A stretch of 64,000 nucleotides of DNA, taken from Actinoplanes sp. TBRC 11911 (GTDB taxonomy: Bacteria > Actinomycetota > Actinomycetes > Mycobacteriales > Micromonosporaceae). Numbering within the stretch: position 1 is the stretch's first letter; every line of letters starts with the position of its first letter. This document shows, one piece after another, positions 18,804 through 27,451 of this stretch. A program made the translations under genes and the position numbers. The stretch lies in contig NZ_JABBNC010000018.1 of NCBI RefSeq assembly GCF_012933445.1, positions 62,001 to 126,000 of the forward strand, read 5' to 3'. The notes beneath the pieces are model-generated. The model saw only the letters and a list, made by a program, of their open reading frames with translations. It had not been told where the DNA came from and did not search any database.

Positions 18804-19195
18804 TGACCGAATCCCCGCCGAAGGTGCTGGTCGTCGACGACGCCGCCACCGTCCGGCTGTACCACTCGAAGCTGCTCGGCGACGCCGGTTTCCACGTTGC
18901 CGAGGCGGCGAACGGCCTGGAAGCGGTCGAGGCGGCGCTGACCACCGCGTTCGACCTGTTCCTGGTCGACATCAACATGCCCAGGATGAACGGGTACACC
19001 TGCGTGGAGACGCTGCGTTCGGAGACGGTCGGCACGCCGGCGCCGGTCGTGATGATCAGTACCGAGGACCGTCCCGGGGACGCCGACCGGGCGTACGCCG
19101 CGGGCGCGAACCTCTACCTGGTCAAACCGGTCGCCGCGGACCGTCTCGTACGGGTGTGCCGGATGCTCACCGCCGGACGGGGTGACGCCGCGTGA
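18803..19195 (+). CDS. Single-domain response regulator (CheY-like)
   Basis: 130 residues, receiver domain only. The acidic pair is VVDDAATV, the phosphoacceptor is Asp56 (FLVDINMPRMNG), and the conserved Lys is in VKPVAADR. It is presumably phosphorylated by the CheA encoded next. The output is not visible here: no flagellar genes lie in the window. ATG 18803 shares one base with the cheR stop; GTG 18800 is an alternative. Confidence 0.93.
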   Translation: MTESPPKVLVVDDAATVRLYHSKLLGDAGFHVAEAANGLEAVEAALTTAFDLFLVDINMPRMNGYTCVETLRSETVGTPAPVVMISTEDRPGDADRAYAAGANLYLVKPVAADRLVRVCRMLTAGRGDAA

Positions 19196-21495
19196 ACGCC
19201 CTGCTCGCCCAGTTCCTCGCCGAGGCCGCGGACCTGCTCGCCCAGGTCGACGAGGGCCTGCTGCAACTCGAGCGGGAGCCGGGCGACCCGGCGCTGGTCA
19301 ACGAGGTGTTCCGGGTCGCGCACACGTTCAAGGGCTCGTCCGGGCTCTTCGCGTTTCCCGAGCTGACCCGGCTCACGCACGCTGCCGAGGACCTTTTGGA
19401 CGCCGTACGGGGTGGCGGTCTGTCCCTGGACAGCGGGATGACCGACGACCTGCTCGCCTCGTTCGATCTGATCCGTGGCTGGCTCGCGCACGTCACCACG
19501 CACGAACGGCTGCCCTCGTCCGCGGCCGGCGACGCGGCCAGGCTGATCACCAAGCTGCGCGCGCCGCTGGGCGGGGAGAAGGCGCAGGACGAGGCCGCGG
19601 CGGTCGTGCACGTCGCCCGGCGCGTCGTCCCGGCCTGGCTGGACCACTTCGACCAGCGCTGGCTGACCGAGGCCTCGACCTGGCTGCGCACCACCTCGTC
19701 GCGGATGCGCTTCCTTCGCTACACGCCCGACCAGGGATGTTTCTTCCGCGCCGAGGATCCGCTGCACCTGGTCAGCGAGATTCCCGCGGTGGACCGGGTG
19801 GACGTCGTCACGCCCGATTCGTGGCCGCCTGAGTTCGACGCGTACGCGTGCCTGATCGGCTTCGTGGTCGCGACCCGCGCCGGCGTCGGCGAGATCGACT
19901 ACCTGTTCCGCTACGTCGGCGACCAGATCGAGGTCGTCGAGCTGGACGGCGAGGCGATCCGCCGGCACCTCACCGGCGAGCCACCGACGGCGACCCCGCA
20001 CGATCCGGAGCTGGTGGCGGACGCCCAGGCCGTCCTGGCCGGCGCGCTGCGGTGCCTCACGCTTGGCGACACCATTTCCGGTACGCGGCTGAGTGCGACC
20101 GCCCATGCCGTGGGCGCCGCGGCTCGGGCCTTGGGCGAGCCGGTCGACGCGGCCGAGGCCGACCCGCCCGAGCTGCGCGAGATCGTGACCCGGCTGCTCG
20201 GCGACGCCGCCCCGACCGAGGCAGAGGTGCCACCGCGGCCGGCGATCGAGATGCCGGCGGACAAACCGGACCGGGCGCACGCCGACGACCCGGGCGGCCA
20301 GGTCGGCACCAAGATCCTCAAGGTGGACCAGGAGAAGGTCGACCACCTGATGGAGCTGGTCGGCGAGCTGAACGTGGCCAAGAACGGCCTGCCCTTCCTG
20401 GCCGACGCCGCCGAGGAGGAGTTCGGCAGCCGGGTGCTCAGCCGCCGCATCCGGGACCAGCACGCCGGCCTGCACCGCATCGCCGAGGATCTGCAGGCCG
20501 CGGTGATGGACGTGCGGATGCTGCCGCTCTCGGTGGCCTTCAACCGCTTCCCGCGCCTGGTCCGCGACCTGGGCCGGCGGCTCGGCAAGAGCGTCGAGCT
20601 GACCGTCCACGGCGAGGACACGATGGCCGACAAGGACGTCATCGAGGCCCTCGGCGACCCGCTCGTGCACCTGGTGCGCAACAGCCTCGACCACGGCGTC
20701 GAGACGCCCGCCGAGCGGCTCGCGTCCGGCAAGCCGCCGACCGCCCGGATCACCCTCGCCGCGGTGGCCGACGGCGACGCGGTGACCGTCGAGATCGGCG
20801 ACGACGGGCGAGGGGTGGATCCGGACCGGGTGAAACGCAAGGCGTACCAGAAAGGTCTGATCTCGGAGGACGAGCTGGAGACGCTGGGGGAGGCCGACGC
20901 GGTGGATCTGGTCTTCCGGCCCGGTTTCTCCACCGCCGAGCAGGTGTCCGATCTGTCCGGTCGCGGCGTCGGGATGGACGCCGTGCGCGCCGGCGTGGCC
21001 AAGCTCGGTGGCACGGTCACCATGAAGTCGGAGCCCGGCCGCGGCACGTCGACGACGCTGCGGCTGCCGCTGTCCATGGCGGTCACCCAGGTCATGGTGG
21101 TCAGCGTCGCCGGCCAGCGCTTCGGCGTACCGGTCGACCTGGTCCAGGAGAACATCCGGGTGCCCGCCGCCGAGATGAGCCGGATGCTGCACTCCGAGGT
21201 CGTGGTGCTGCGCGGCGAGGTGGTCCCGGTGATCGACCTGGCCCGCGTGCTGGAGATGCCGTGGACCCCGGACCCGGACTCGGACCGCGCGATCCTCGTC
21301 GTCAGCCTCGGCGACCGGCGCGCCGGCCTGCTGGTCGAGCGCTTCCACCGCGAGGTCGACGTGCTCCTCAAGCCGATGGAGGGCCTGCTCGCCTATGCCG
21401 GGGAGTTCGCCGGCACGGCACTGCTGGGCGACGGCCTGGTCCTGCTCGTGCTCAACGTGAAGGAGGTGCTCGGCCTTGCCGATCGAGTTTCGTGA
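19192..21495 (+). CDS. cheA: Chemotaxis histidine kinase CheA
   Basis: 767 residues. P1 phosphotransfer domain with His44 (VAHTFKGSSG); an unusual middle region of about 130-290 in the place of P2, not similar to ordinary CheY-binding P2; dimerisation domain (KVDQEKVDHLMELVGELNVA); kinase domain with N, G1 and G2 boxes (HLVRNSLDHGVETP, GDDGRGVDPDRV, SDLSGRGVGMDAVR, GRGTSTTLRL); C-terminal CheW-like P5. No C-terminal receiver. GTG 19192 overlaps the preceding stop codon. It phosphorylates the CheY-like protein and completes a self-contained signalling set. Confidence 0.95.
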   Translation: MNALLAQFLAEAADLLAQVDEGLLQLEREPGDPALVNEVFRVAHTFKGSSGLFAFPELTRLTHAAEDLLDAVRGGGLSLDSGMTDDLLASFDLIRGWLAHVTTHERLPSSAAGDAARLITKLRAPLGGEKAQDEAAAVVHVARRVVPAWLDHFDQRWLTEASTWLRTTSSRMRFLRYTPDQGCFFRAEDPLHLVSEIPAVDRVDVVTPDSWPPEFDAYACLIGFVVATRAGVGEIDYLFRYVGDQIEVVELDGEAIRRHLTGEPPTATPHDPELVADAQAVLAGALRCLTLGDTISGTRLSATAHAVGAAARALGEPVDAAEADPPELREIVTRLLGDAAPTEAEVPPRPAIEMPADKPDRAHADDPGGQVGTKILKVDQEKVDHLMELVGELNVAKNGLPFLADAAEEEFGSRVLSRRIRDQHAGLHRIAEDLQAAVMDVRMLPLSVAFNRFPRLVRDLGRRLGKSVELTVHGEDTMADKDVIEALGDPLVHLVRNSLDHGVETPAERLASGKPPTARITLAAVADGDAVTVEIGDDGRGVDPDRVKRKAYQKGLISEDELETLGEADAVDLVFRPGFSTAEQVSDLSGRGVGMDAVRAGVAKLGGTVTMKSEPGRGTSTTLRLPLSMAVTQVMVVSVAGQRFGVPVDLVQENIRVPAAEMSRMLHSEVVVLRGEVVPVIDLARVLEMPWTPDPDSDRAILVVSLGDRRAGLLVERFHREVDVLLKPMEGLLAYAGEFAGTALLGDGLVLLVLNVKEVLGLADRVS

Positions 21496-21757
21496 CACCC
21501 TTGCCACGCTCAGCGGGGTGGTCACCGTCGATGAGGTGGACCAGTTCGCCGGCTGGTTGCGCACGACCCCGAAGGCGCGGGTCAGCCTGCGCCGCTGCCG
21601 CCATCTGCACACCGGCGTGTTCCAGGCGATGCTGCGCTACCGGCCGAAGGTGACCGCGGCGCCGACCGACCCGTTCCTCGCGGTGCGGGTGTTGCCGCTG
21701 CTCAACGGCGGTATTTCCGGGCCGCCACCGGCCCGCCACCGAAACGCCACTTCGTGA
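21476..21757 (+). CDS. Small uncharacterised protein after cheA
   Basis: 93 residues, start TTG 21476 with GGAGG 9 nt upstream, overlapping the end of cheA by 20 bp. The fold hints at a short beta-alpha protein (EFRDTLATLSGVVTVDEVDQ, VSLRRCRHLHTGVFQAML), loosely like a truncated STAS domain, but I do not recognise a family. Translation coupled to cheA implies a role with the kinase. Confidence 0.7.
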   Translation: MPIEFRDTLATLSGVVTVDEVDQFAGWLRTTPKARVSLRRCRHLHTGVFQAMLRYRPKVTAAPTDPFLAVRVLPLLNGGISGPPPARHRNATS

Positions 21758-21824
21758 CCCATTTGCAGTGGGTGTTCCGGCGAGGTCGATGCAAGGATGG
21801 GGGATCGGATCGGAGACCCCCATC

Positions 21825-22205
21825 GTGAAGAAGCAGTCGGAACGGCCCGTTCTCATCACGAACGCGGCCCGAAGTCAGGAAGCGCAGTTCCGCAGCCGGC
21901 AGATCCGCTACGTGACGATGATGAGCATCCGCGCCGCCTGTCTGGTGCTCGGCGCCGTGCTGGTCAGCGTGCATCCGCCGCTGCTGTGGCTGTGGCTGGT
22001 GCTGTGTGTCGCGGGGATGGTGCTGCTGCCCTGGATGGCCGTGCTCATCGCGAACGACCGACCGGCCAAGACGAAGGAAGAGCGCGCCGCCACCGAGCTG
22101 GCCAAGGAACAGGCCCGGCAGGCCGCGCTCGAGCAGCACCCGGTGAAGGACCAGGAATACTTCACCGTCGACTCCGAGGTCGTCCGCGACCGCGAGAAAC
22201 CGTAG
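21825..22205 (+). CDS. DUF3099 family small membrane protein
   Basis: 126 residues with two adjacent transmembrane helices (SIRAACLVLGAVLVSV and LLWLWLVLCVAGMVLLPWMAV), a basic cytoplasmic N-terminus and a charged C-terminal tail. This layout is that of actinobacterial DUF3099 proteins, which have no known function. The GTG at 21825 has GGAGA 9 nt upstream. It is probably not part of the che operon, from which it is separated by 67 bp. Confidence 0.78.
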   Translation: MKKQSERPVLITNAARSQEAQFRSRQIRYVTMMSIRAACLVLGAVLVSVHPPLLWLWLVLCVAGMVLLPWMAVLIANDRPAKTKEERAATELAKEQARQAALEQHPVKDQEYFTVDSEVVRDREKP

Positions 22206-22274
22206 GACGGTCCGCGCGGCCGCGCCGACCCTGCGGAATGCCGCGCGGCGATCGGGGCTTACGTCCGGCTTGGC

Positions 22275-23324
22275 TTACGGCCTCGCGCCGATCTTGCGGA
22301 CGGCTGCGGCTCCGAGTCTGGCGCCCGCGCTCAACGCGTCCGCCGGGTCGGCTCCGGCGCACCAGGCGGCCAGCAGACCCGCGGCGAAGGCGTCACCGGC
22401 GCCGGTCGGGTCCTTCATCGGTACGCGTCCCGGCGTCACCGACCGCACCGGCCCACCCCGCGCGGCCCAGGTGGCGCCGTCCGCGCCGCTTTTCACGACC
22501 ACGTTGCGTACGTGCTCGGTCAGCCGCACCGCCTGCTCGGCCGGTGGCGCCGCGCCCGCCAGCACGTCCGCCTCGTCCGCGTTGCACAGCAGCAGATCGG
22601 CGTCGCGTACCCAAGCCAGGAAGGCCGTGGCACCCACCGAGCGTAAGGGTGCCGCCGAGGCCGCGTCGACGCTTGTCGTCAGGCCCCGGCCGGACGCCGC
22701 CGCCAGGGCCGCGAGGCCCGCCCGCCGACAATCCGCGTGCAACAGCGGGTAACCGGAGAGATGCAGGTGGCAGGCGCCGGTCGCGGCCTCGATCGCGGCC
22801 GTCACGTGGTCCGGGTCGAGCAGCAGCGCGGCAGCCCGATCGGTGATCATCGTGCGCTCGTGCGGCCCGGCCAGCACCACCACACTGCCGGTGACCGCGC
22901 CCGCGTGCGTGCGGACCGCGCAGTGCACCCCGGCCGCGGTCAGCTCGGCCACCCGCTCCCGGCCCGCCGGATCGTCGCCCACGGCCGCGACCAGCGTGAC
23001 CGGGTGCCCGGCGTGGGCCAGCCAGGCGGCCGTGTTCGCGGCCTGACCACCGCCGCCCACGGTGACCGCGGCGGCCGTGTCCGAGCCCGGCTGGATCGGC
23101 CCGTCGTGCACCACCAGCACGTCGGTGACCAGATCCCCGACAACGATCACCCGGCCCGGCGAAAAACCGGCGTCGGCCGTCCCGGGGCGTTCGTCGTCGG
23201 TCGGGCCGGGGCGTTCGTCGTCGGCCGTCCCGGGGCGTTCGCCGTCGGTCGGCCCGGGACGTTCGCTGCCGGTCGGGCCCGGACGTTCGTCGCCGGTCGC
23301 GCCGGGACCTTCACTCGCGGTCAC
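22275..23324 (-). CDS. psuK: PfkB-family kinase, probably pseudouridine kinase
   Basis: A ribokinase-fold sugar kinase with the PfkB signatures GGGGQAANTAAWLA near the substrate site and DPTGAGDAFAAGLLAAW at the catalytic Asp. Being overlapped (GTGA) with psuG, it most likely phosphorylates pseudouridine to pseudouridine 5'-phosphate, the PsuG substrate. The first ~50 residues are a hydrophilic tail made of six 8-residue repeats (DERPGPTD type) encoded by 24-bp units, not part of the fold. If translation instead began at the GTG before IVVGDLVTD, that tail would be absent. Confidence 0.85.
   Translation of the reverse strand: MTASEGPGATGDERPGPTGSERPGPTDGERPGTADDERPGPTDDERPGTADAGFSPGRVIVVGDLVTDVLVVHDGPIQPGSDTAAAVTVGGGGQAANTAAWLAHAGHPVTLVAAVGDDPAGRERVAELTAAGVHCAVRTHAGAVTGSVVVLAGPHERTMITDRAAALLLDPDHVTAAIEAATGACHLHLSGYPLLHADCRRAGLAALAAASGRGLTTSVDAASAAPLRSVGATAFLAWVRDADLLLCNADEADVLAGAAPPAEQAVRLTEHVRNVVVKSGADGATWAARGGPVRSVTPGRVPMKDPTGAGDAFAAGLLAAWCAGADPADALSAGARLGAAAVRKIGARP
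23172..23315. repeat. 24-bp coding minisatellite in psuK
   Basis: Six in-frame 24-bp units at the 5' end of psuK. Each encodes (D/S/G)ERPG(P/T)(T/A)(D/G); the unit nearest the start codon has diverged to SEGPGATG. Length changes here would keep the frame and only alter the N-terminal tail. Confidence 0.9.
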
Positions 23325-24268
23325 GCGGGGACGGAGAAGCCCAGCGGCGCCGGGGCGGACGTGCCGGCCGCAGCGATCTGAGCGGCCAGCGCCGCGTTGC
23401 GCAGGATGATGCGCACGTTGACCGCGAGGCTCTGCCCCTCGGTGCTCTCGTGGAAGTGACCGAGCAGGAACGGCGTCACCGCCTTGCCGGTGATCCCGTC
23501 GCGGGCCAGCAGCTCCAGCCCCTCGGCCAGGGTGCGGTCGTGCAGCTCCGGGTCGAGCTGCTCGTCGACCGGCAGCGGGTTGGCCAGCACCAGCGCGCCC
23601 GCCCCGACACCCTGGTCGTTGCGCGCCGAGATGACGTCGGCGACCTGCTGCGGCGAGTCGAGCTGCCAGTCGATGTCGAACCCGCCGTCGGTGATGAAGA
23701 AGCCGGGGAAGCGGCGGGTGCGATACCCGGCGACCGCCACCCCGAGCGTCTCCAGCCGTTCCAGCGTCGCCCCGACGTCGAGGATCGACTTCACCCCGGC
23801 GCAGACCACCACGATCGGCGTCCGGGCCAGCGTGGTCAGGTCGGCGGACTCGTCGAAGGTCACGTTCGCCTCGCGGTGCACCCCGCCCAGGCCGCCGGTG
23901 GCGAACACACCGATCTCCGCGGCCGCCGCGATCGCGCTGGTGGCCGCGACCGTGGTGGCGCCGTCCGCCTTCTTCGCGGCCGCCACCGCGAGGTCGCGCA
24001 CGGACAGTTTGGCCACGCCGTCGGCGAGCGCCAGGTGCTGGATCTGGTCGTCGTCCAGCCCGACGAATAACTCGCCGCCGATCATGCCGATGGTGGCCGG
24101 CACGGCGCCGTTGTCCCGTACGGTCTGCTCAATTTCGCGCGCTACGCGAAGATTGTCCGGGTGGGGCAGTCCGTGCGAAATAATGGTGCTCTCCAGTGCC
24201 ACCACGGGCCGGTCGTCCCGCCGCGCTCGGCTCACATGATCGCCATAGCGAATGCCAAAGTCAGTCAC
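23321..24268 (-). CDS. psuG: Pseudouridine-5'-phosphate glycosidase
   Basis: 315 residues. PsuG splits pseudouridine 5'-phosphate into uracil and ribose 5-phosphate. Family blocks are clear: VALESTIISHGLPHPDNL, GMIGGELFVGL, KLSVRDLAVAAA with the Schiff-base-type Lys region, TGGLGGVHREA, VCAGVKSILDVGATLE and NDQGVGAGALVLANPLP. GTG 24268 has AAGG 8 nt upstream; TTG 24274 is too close to that site. With psuK it forms a nucleotide-salvage pair. Confidence 0.94.
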   Translation of the reverse strand: MTDFGIRYGDHVSRARRDDRPVVALESTIISHGLPHPDNLRVAREIEQTVRDNGAVPATIGMIGGELFVGLDDDQIQHLALADGVAKLSVRDLAVAAAKKADGATTVAATSAIAAAAEIGVFATGGLGGVHREANVTFDESADLTTLARTPIVVVCAGVKSILDVGATLERLETLGVAVAGYRTRRFPGFFITDGGFDIDWQLDSPQQVADVISARNDQGVGAGALVLANPLPVDEQLDPELHDRTLAEGLELLARDGITGKAVTPFLLGHFHESTEGQSLAVNVRIILRNAALAAQIAAAGTSAPAPLGFSVPA

Positions 24269-24439
24269 AGGCAAAACCTTAAAGCTCAGAACCGAGCCGG
24301 CCGCGATCGGTCTTGATCATCAACTTCGGCGGAGCACGCACGATCGAGCGCGACGGACTCTGTGTCAGACTTGTTTGGTTCACCGCCGTCATGGGGGGCA
24401 GGCGGTTTGATTCCGTGCGTGAACTGAAGGGCATATGTC

Positions 24440-24658
24440 GTGAGCACGCAGATCCTCGAGCGTCCCGAGACCAAGGACGCCGACACCGGACCCGAGATGT
24501 TCCACTACGTGCGCAAGGAGAAGATCGCGGAAAGCGCGGTCATGGGCACGTTCGTGGTGGCGCTGTGTGGCGAGAAGTTCCCGGTGACCAAGTCACCGAA
24601 GCCGGGTTCCCCGGTGTGCCCGCAGTGCAAGGAGATCTACGAAGCCATGAGTCACTGA
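24440..24658 (+). CDS. DUF3039 small protein
   Basis: 72 residues with the DUF3039 pattern: MFHYVRKEKIAESAVMGTFV, ALCGEKFPVTKSP and a C-terminal CPQCKEIYE. The three Cys (CGEK and CPQC) could hold a zinc ion. Function is unknown; it is conserved in actinobacteria. GTG 24440 has AAGGG upstream. Confidence 0.88.
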   Translation: MSTQILERPETKDADTGPEMFHYVRKEKIAESAVMGTFVVALCGEKFPVTKSPKPGSPVCPQCKEIYEAMSH

Positions 24659-24683
24659 GAAAAGTGCTGTTCGGAGTCCGTGC

Positions 24684-25298
24684 GTGACGGGCGCAACCGG
24701 CCTGCTCACCGCGGATCTGATCGGCGTTGCCGTCTTCGCGGCGTCCGGGGCGTCGGCCGGGGTCGCGAAGCGGCTTGACCTGTTCGGCGTCGCGTTCGTC
24801 GGTTTTGTCGCGGCGCTCGGCGGCGGCATCCTGCGCGATCTGGTGATCGGCGCGGTGCCGCCGCTGGCGTTTGCCGACTGGCGGTACCCGATCACCGCGG
24901 CCGCCGCGTCGGTGGCCGTCTTCTGGCTGCATCCGCACGTCAACCGGCTGCGTCGCACCGTCCTGGTGCTGGACGCGGCCGGCCTCGGCCTGCTCACCGT
25001 GACCAGCACGCTCAAGGCGCTGGACGCCGGCGTACCGGACGTCGGCTCCTGCCTGATCGGCATGCTCGCCGCGATCGGCGGCGGCCTCGCCCGGGATCTG
25101 CTGACCGGTGAGATCCCGGTCCTGCTGCAACGCGACATCTACGCCATCGCGGCACTCGGCGGGGCGATTCTCGTCACGGTTCTGCATGAGTTCGGGCTGA
25201 CCGGGCCGGTCCCGGTGGGTGTTTCCGCGGTGCTCATCACCGGTGTCCGGCTGCTCGCGCTCTATCGGCGGTGGTCCGCGCCGATCGCCATGCCCTGA
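24684..25298 (+). CDS. TRIC/UPF0126-family cation channel protein
   Basis: 204 residues with six to seven hydrophobic helices built as a tandem duplication. Each half has the glycine-rich motif (ALGGGILRDLVIG and AIGGGLARDLLTGE). This is the bacterial TRIC-type (former UPF0126) pattern, giving a K+-permeable trimeric channel in characterised cases. The GTG start lies 25 bp after the DUF3039 stop, so they form an operon, followed by a terminator hairpin. Confidence 0.88.
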   Translation: MTGATGLLTADLIGVAVFAASGASAGVAKRLDLFGVAFVGFVAALGGGILRDLVIGAVPPLAFADWRYPITAAAASVAVFWLHPHVNRLRRTVLVLDAAGLGLLTVTSTLKALDAGVPDVGSCLIGMLAAIGGGLARDLLTGEIPVLLQRDIYAIAALGGAILVTVLHEFGLTGPVPVGVSAVLITGVRLLALYRRWSAPIAMP

Positions 25299-25322
25299 GC
25301 CCGGACTGGCTATGCTGGGTGC

Positions 25323-25346
25323 CGCCTCCGCCCGCGGAGGCGTTTT
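25323..25346 (+). terminator. Rho-independent terminator
   Basis: CGCCTCCGC-CC-GCGGAGGCG stem-loop followed by TTTT, 25 bp after the TRIC-like gene. It is the most classical terminator in the window and separates that gene from the helicase. Confidence 0.8.
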
Positions 25347-25373
25347 GGCGTTTACCGAAGGGAAGGTCTGACC

Positions 25374-27098
25374 GTGAGCCCGCCCCTTCCGGACCTGGAG
25401 ACCTTCCCGCCCCTACGGGCGTGGCAGCGCAAGGCCCTGGTGGAGTATCTGAGGCGCCGCAGCGACGATTTCATGGCGGTGGCGACCCCGGGCGCCGGCA
25501 AGACCACGTTCGCGCTGCGGATCGCGGCCGAGCTGCTCGCCGACGGCACCGTCGAGGCGGTCACCGTGGTCTGCCCGACCGAGCATCTGAAGACGCAGTG
25601 GGCGACCGCCGCGGCCCGGGTCGGTATCCAGCTCGACCACGCCTTCCGCAACGCGGACATCCACTCGTCGCGCGACTTCCACGGCGCGGTGCTGACCTAC
25701 GCGCAGGTGGGCATGGCCCCGGCCGTGCACCGGCGGCGCACGATGACCCGCCGCACCTTCGTGATCCTCGACGAGATCCACCACGCCGGCGATTCCCGTA
25801 CGTGGGGCGATGGGGTCAAAAGCGCTTTCGAGCCAGCCGTACGCCGTCTCACGCTCACCGGCACGCCATTCCGCTCGGACGACAACCCGATCCCGTTCGT
25901 CGAGTACGAGCGGGGCCCCGACGGCCTGCAGCGTTCCCGCGCCGACTCGGTGTACGGCTACGCGGACGCGCTGCGCGACCGGGTCGTGCGCCCGGTGCTC
26001 TTCATGGCGTACTCGGGGGAGACCCGGTGGCGCACCAACGCGGGCGACGAACTCGCCGCCCGGCTCGGCGAGCCGATGACCAAGGACCTGATCGCGCAGG
26101 CCTGGCGTACGGCGCTGGACCACCGCGGCGACTGGATGCCCCAGGTGATGCGGGCCGCCGACTCGCGCCTGTCGAAACTGCGCGAGCACGGCATCCCGGA
26201 CGCGGGCGGCCTGGTCATCGCCAGCGACCAGCAGACCGCACGGGCGTACGCGAAATTGCTGCATGAGATCACCGGGGAGCCGGCCGTGGTGGTCCTCTCC
26301 GACGACGAGGGCGCCTCCGGCCGGATCGCCACGTTCGCCACCTCGCAGCAGCGGTGGATGGTCGCCGTCCGGATGGTCTCGGAGGGCGTGGACATCCCGC
26401 GGCTGGCCGTCGGCGTGTACGCGACCAGTGCCTCCACCCCGCTGTACTTCGCGCAGGCGATCGGCCGTTTCGTGCGGGCCCGGCGCGAGGGCGAGACCGC
26501 GACGGTGTTCCTGCCCAGCGTGCCGCACCTGCTCGGGCTGGCCGGCGAGATGGAGGCGCAGCGCGACCACGTCCTGGGCGCGCCCAAGGAGAAGGACGGG
26601 CTGGACGACGACCTGCTGGAGCGTGCCCAGCGCGAGGAGGACGCCTCCGGCGAGATGGACAAGCTGTTCGAGGCGCTGTCCGCGACCGCCGAGCTGGACC
26701 ACGTCATCTACGACGGCACGGCGTACGGCACGGGCGCCCGCAGCGGCACCCCGGAGGAGGAGGAATACCTCGGGCTCCCCGGGCTGCTCACCCCCGACCA
26801 GGTGGAGGTGCTGCTGAACAAGCGGCAGACCGAGCAGCTGGCCGCCCAGAAGCGCCGGCAGGCGACCGAGCCGCCGGTGCCGGCGCAGCGCGAACAGGCG
26901 CCGCCGATGACCGCGGGGGAGCGCCGCAACAGCCTCCGCCGCCAGCTGAACACGCTGGTGGCCGCGCACCACCACCGCACCAACCTGCCGCACGGCAAGA
27001 TCCACGCCGAGCTCCGGCGCCTGTGCGGGGGTCCGCCGAGCGCCCAGGCCACCATCGAGCAATTGGAAGAGCGGATCGCCACGATCCAGACGATGTGA
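25374..27098 (+). CDS. XPB/SSL2-like superfamily 2 DNA helicase
   Basis: 574 residues. Q-like entry LRAWQRKALVEYL, Walker A ATPGAGKTT (37-45), Walker B DEIH (133-136), motif III LTLTGTPFRSD, motif V VSEGVDIPRL and motif VI AIGRFVRARR. C-terminal to the motor is an acidic linker and a basic helical tail (ERRNSLRRQLNTLV, HHHRTNLPHGKIHAELRRL). These actinobacterial proteins are usually annotated as DEAD/DEAH helicases and may act in repair or transcription-coupled processes; the specific role is unknown. GTG 25374 with AAGGGAAGG upstream. The stop codon lies within a 38-bp palindrome. Confidence 0.9.
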   Translation: MSPPLPDLETFPPLRAWQRKALVEYLRRRSDDFMAVATPGAGKTTFALRIAAELLADGTVEAVTVVCPTEHLKTQWATAAARVGIQLDHAFRNADIHSSRDFHGAVLTYAQVGMAPAVHRRRTMTRRTFVILDEIHHAGDSRTWGDGVKSAFEPAVRRLTLTGTPFRSDDNPIPFVEYERGPDGLQRSRADSVYGYADALRDRVVRPVLFMAYSGETRWRTNAGDELAARLGEPMTKDLIAQAWRTALDHRGDWMPQVMRAADSRLSKLREHGIPDAGGLVIASDQQTARAYAKLLHEITGEPAVVVLSDDEGASGRIATFATSQQRWMVAVRMVSEGVDIPRLAVGVYATSASTPLYFAQAIGRFVRARREGETATVFLPSVPHLLGLAGEMEAQRDHVLGAPKEKDGLDDDLLERAQREEDASGEMDKLFEALSATAELDHVIYDGTAYGTGARSGTPEEEEYLGLPGLLTPDQVEVLLNKRQTEQLAAQKRRQATEPPVPAQREQAPPMTAGERRNSLRRQLNTLVAAHHHRTNLPHGKIHAELRRLCGGPPSAQATIEQLEERIATIQTM

Positions 27099-27129
27099 AG
27101 TCTTCTTGACGTCAAGAGGACTTCACATC
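27092..27129. promoter_or_regulatory. 38-bp near-perfect palindrome, likely operator
   Basis: GATGTGAAGTC ... GACTTCACATC with centre TTGACGTCAA; only one of nineteen base pairs is mismatched. It overlaps the helicase stop codon and ends 7 bp before the next start. It includes a -35-like TTGACG (27106-27111) with CATGAT 17 bp on, which would give a nearly leaderless transcript. The XRE regulator two genes on is the obvious candidate ligand. Confidence 0.6.
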
Positions 27130-27136
27130 ATGATGG

Positions 27137-27451
27137 GTGGTGCCGCTGCTGATCGTGCTCGGGGCGCTGATCCTGCCGATGTTCTGCTGCACGCTCTACG
27201 TGCGCGGCCGGCGGGTCGACACGACGCCACGGACCTGGGGGGCCAAACGCCTCACGCTCTCGGTCCTCGGCAGCCTGCCGCTCGTGGTCTTCGCGCTTGG
27301 CGCGTCGTATCAGAACTCGGCGCACTTCGTCTGGGCGAACTCGCTGATCGGCGCCGTGATCGGTGGGTTGATCGGGGGCTTCGTGACGGCCCGCAGGTCG
27401 AAGCAGCGCCGCCGCGCGGAAGCGGCCGCCGAGCTGGCGGACGTCGACTGA
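27137..27451 (+). CDS. Small membrane protein, partner of an XRE regulator
   Basis: 104 residues. Three hydrophobic helices: PLLIVLGALILPMFCCTLYV at the start, LTLSVLGSLPLVVFALGASY, and SLIGAVIGGLIGGFVTA, then a basic/Ala tail. I do not recognise the family. Small membrane proteins coupled to a Cro-like regulator are common in bacteria. GTG 27137, with another GTG at 27140; the promoter inside the palindrome would start transcription at about that point. The stop shares one base with the next ATG. Confidence 0.72.
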   Translation: MVPLLIVLGALILPMFCCTLYVRGRRVDTTPRTWGAKRLTLSVLGSLPLVVFALGASYQNSAHFVWANSLIGAVIGGLIGGFVTARRSKQRRRAEAAAELADVD

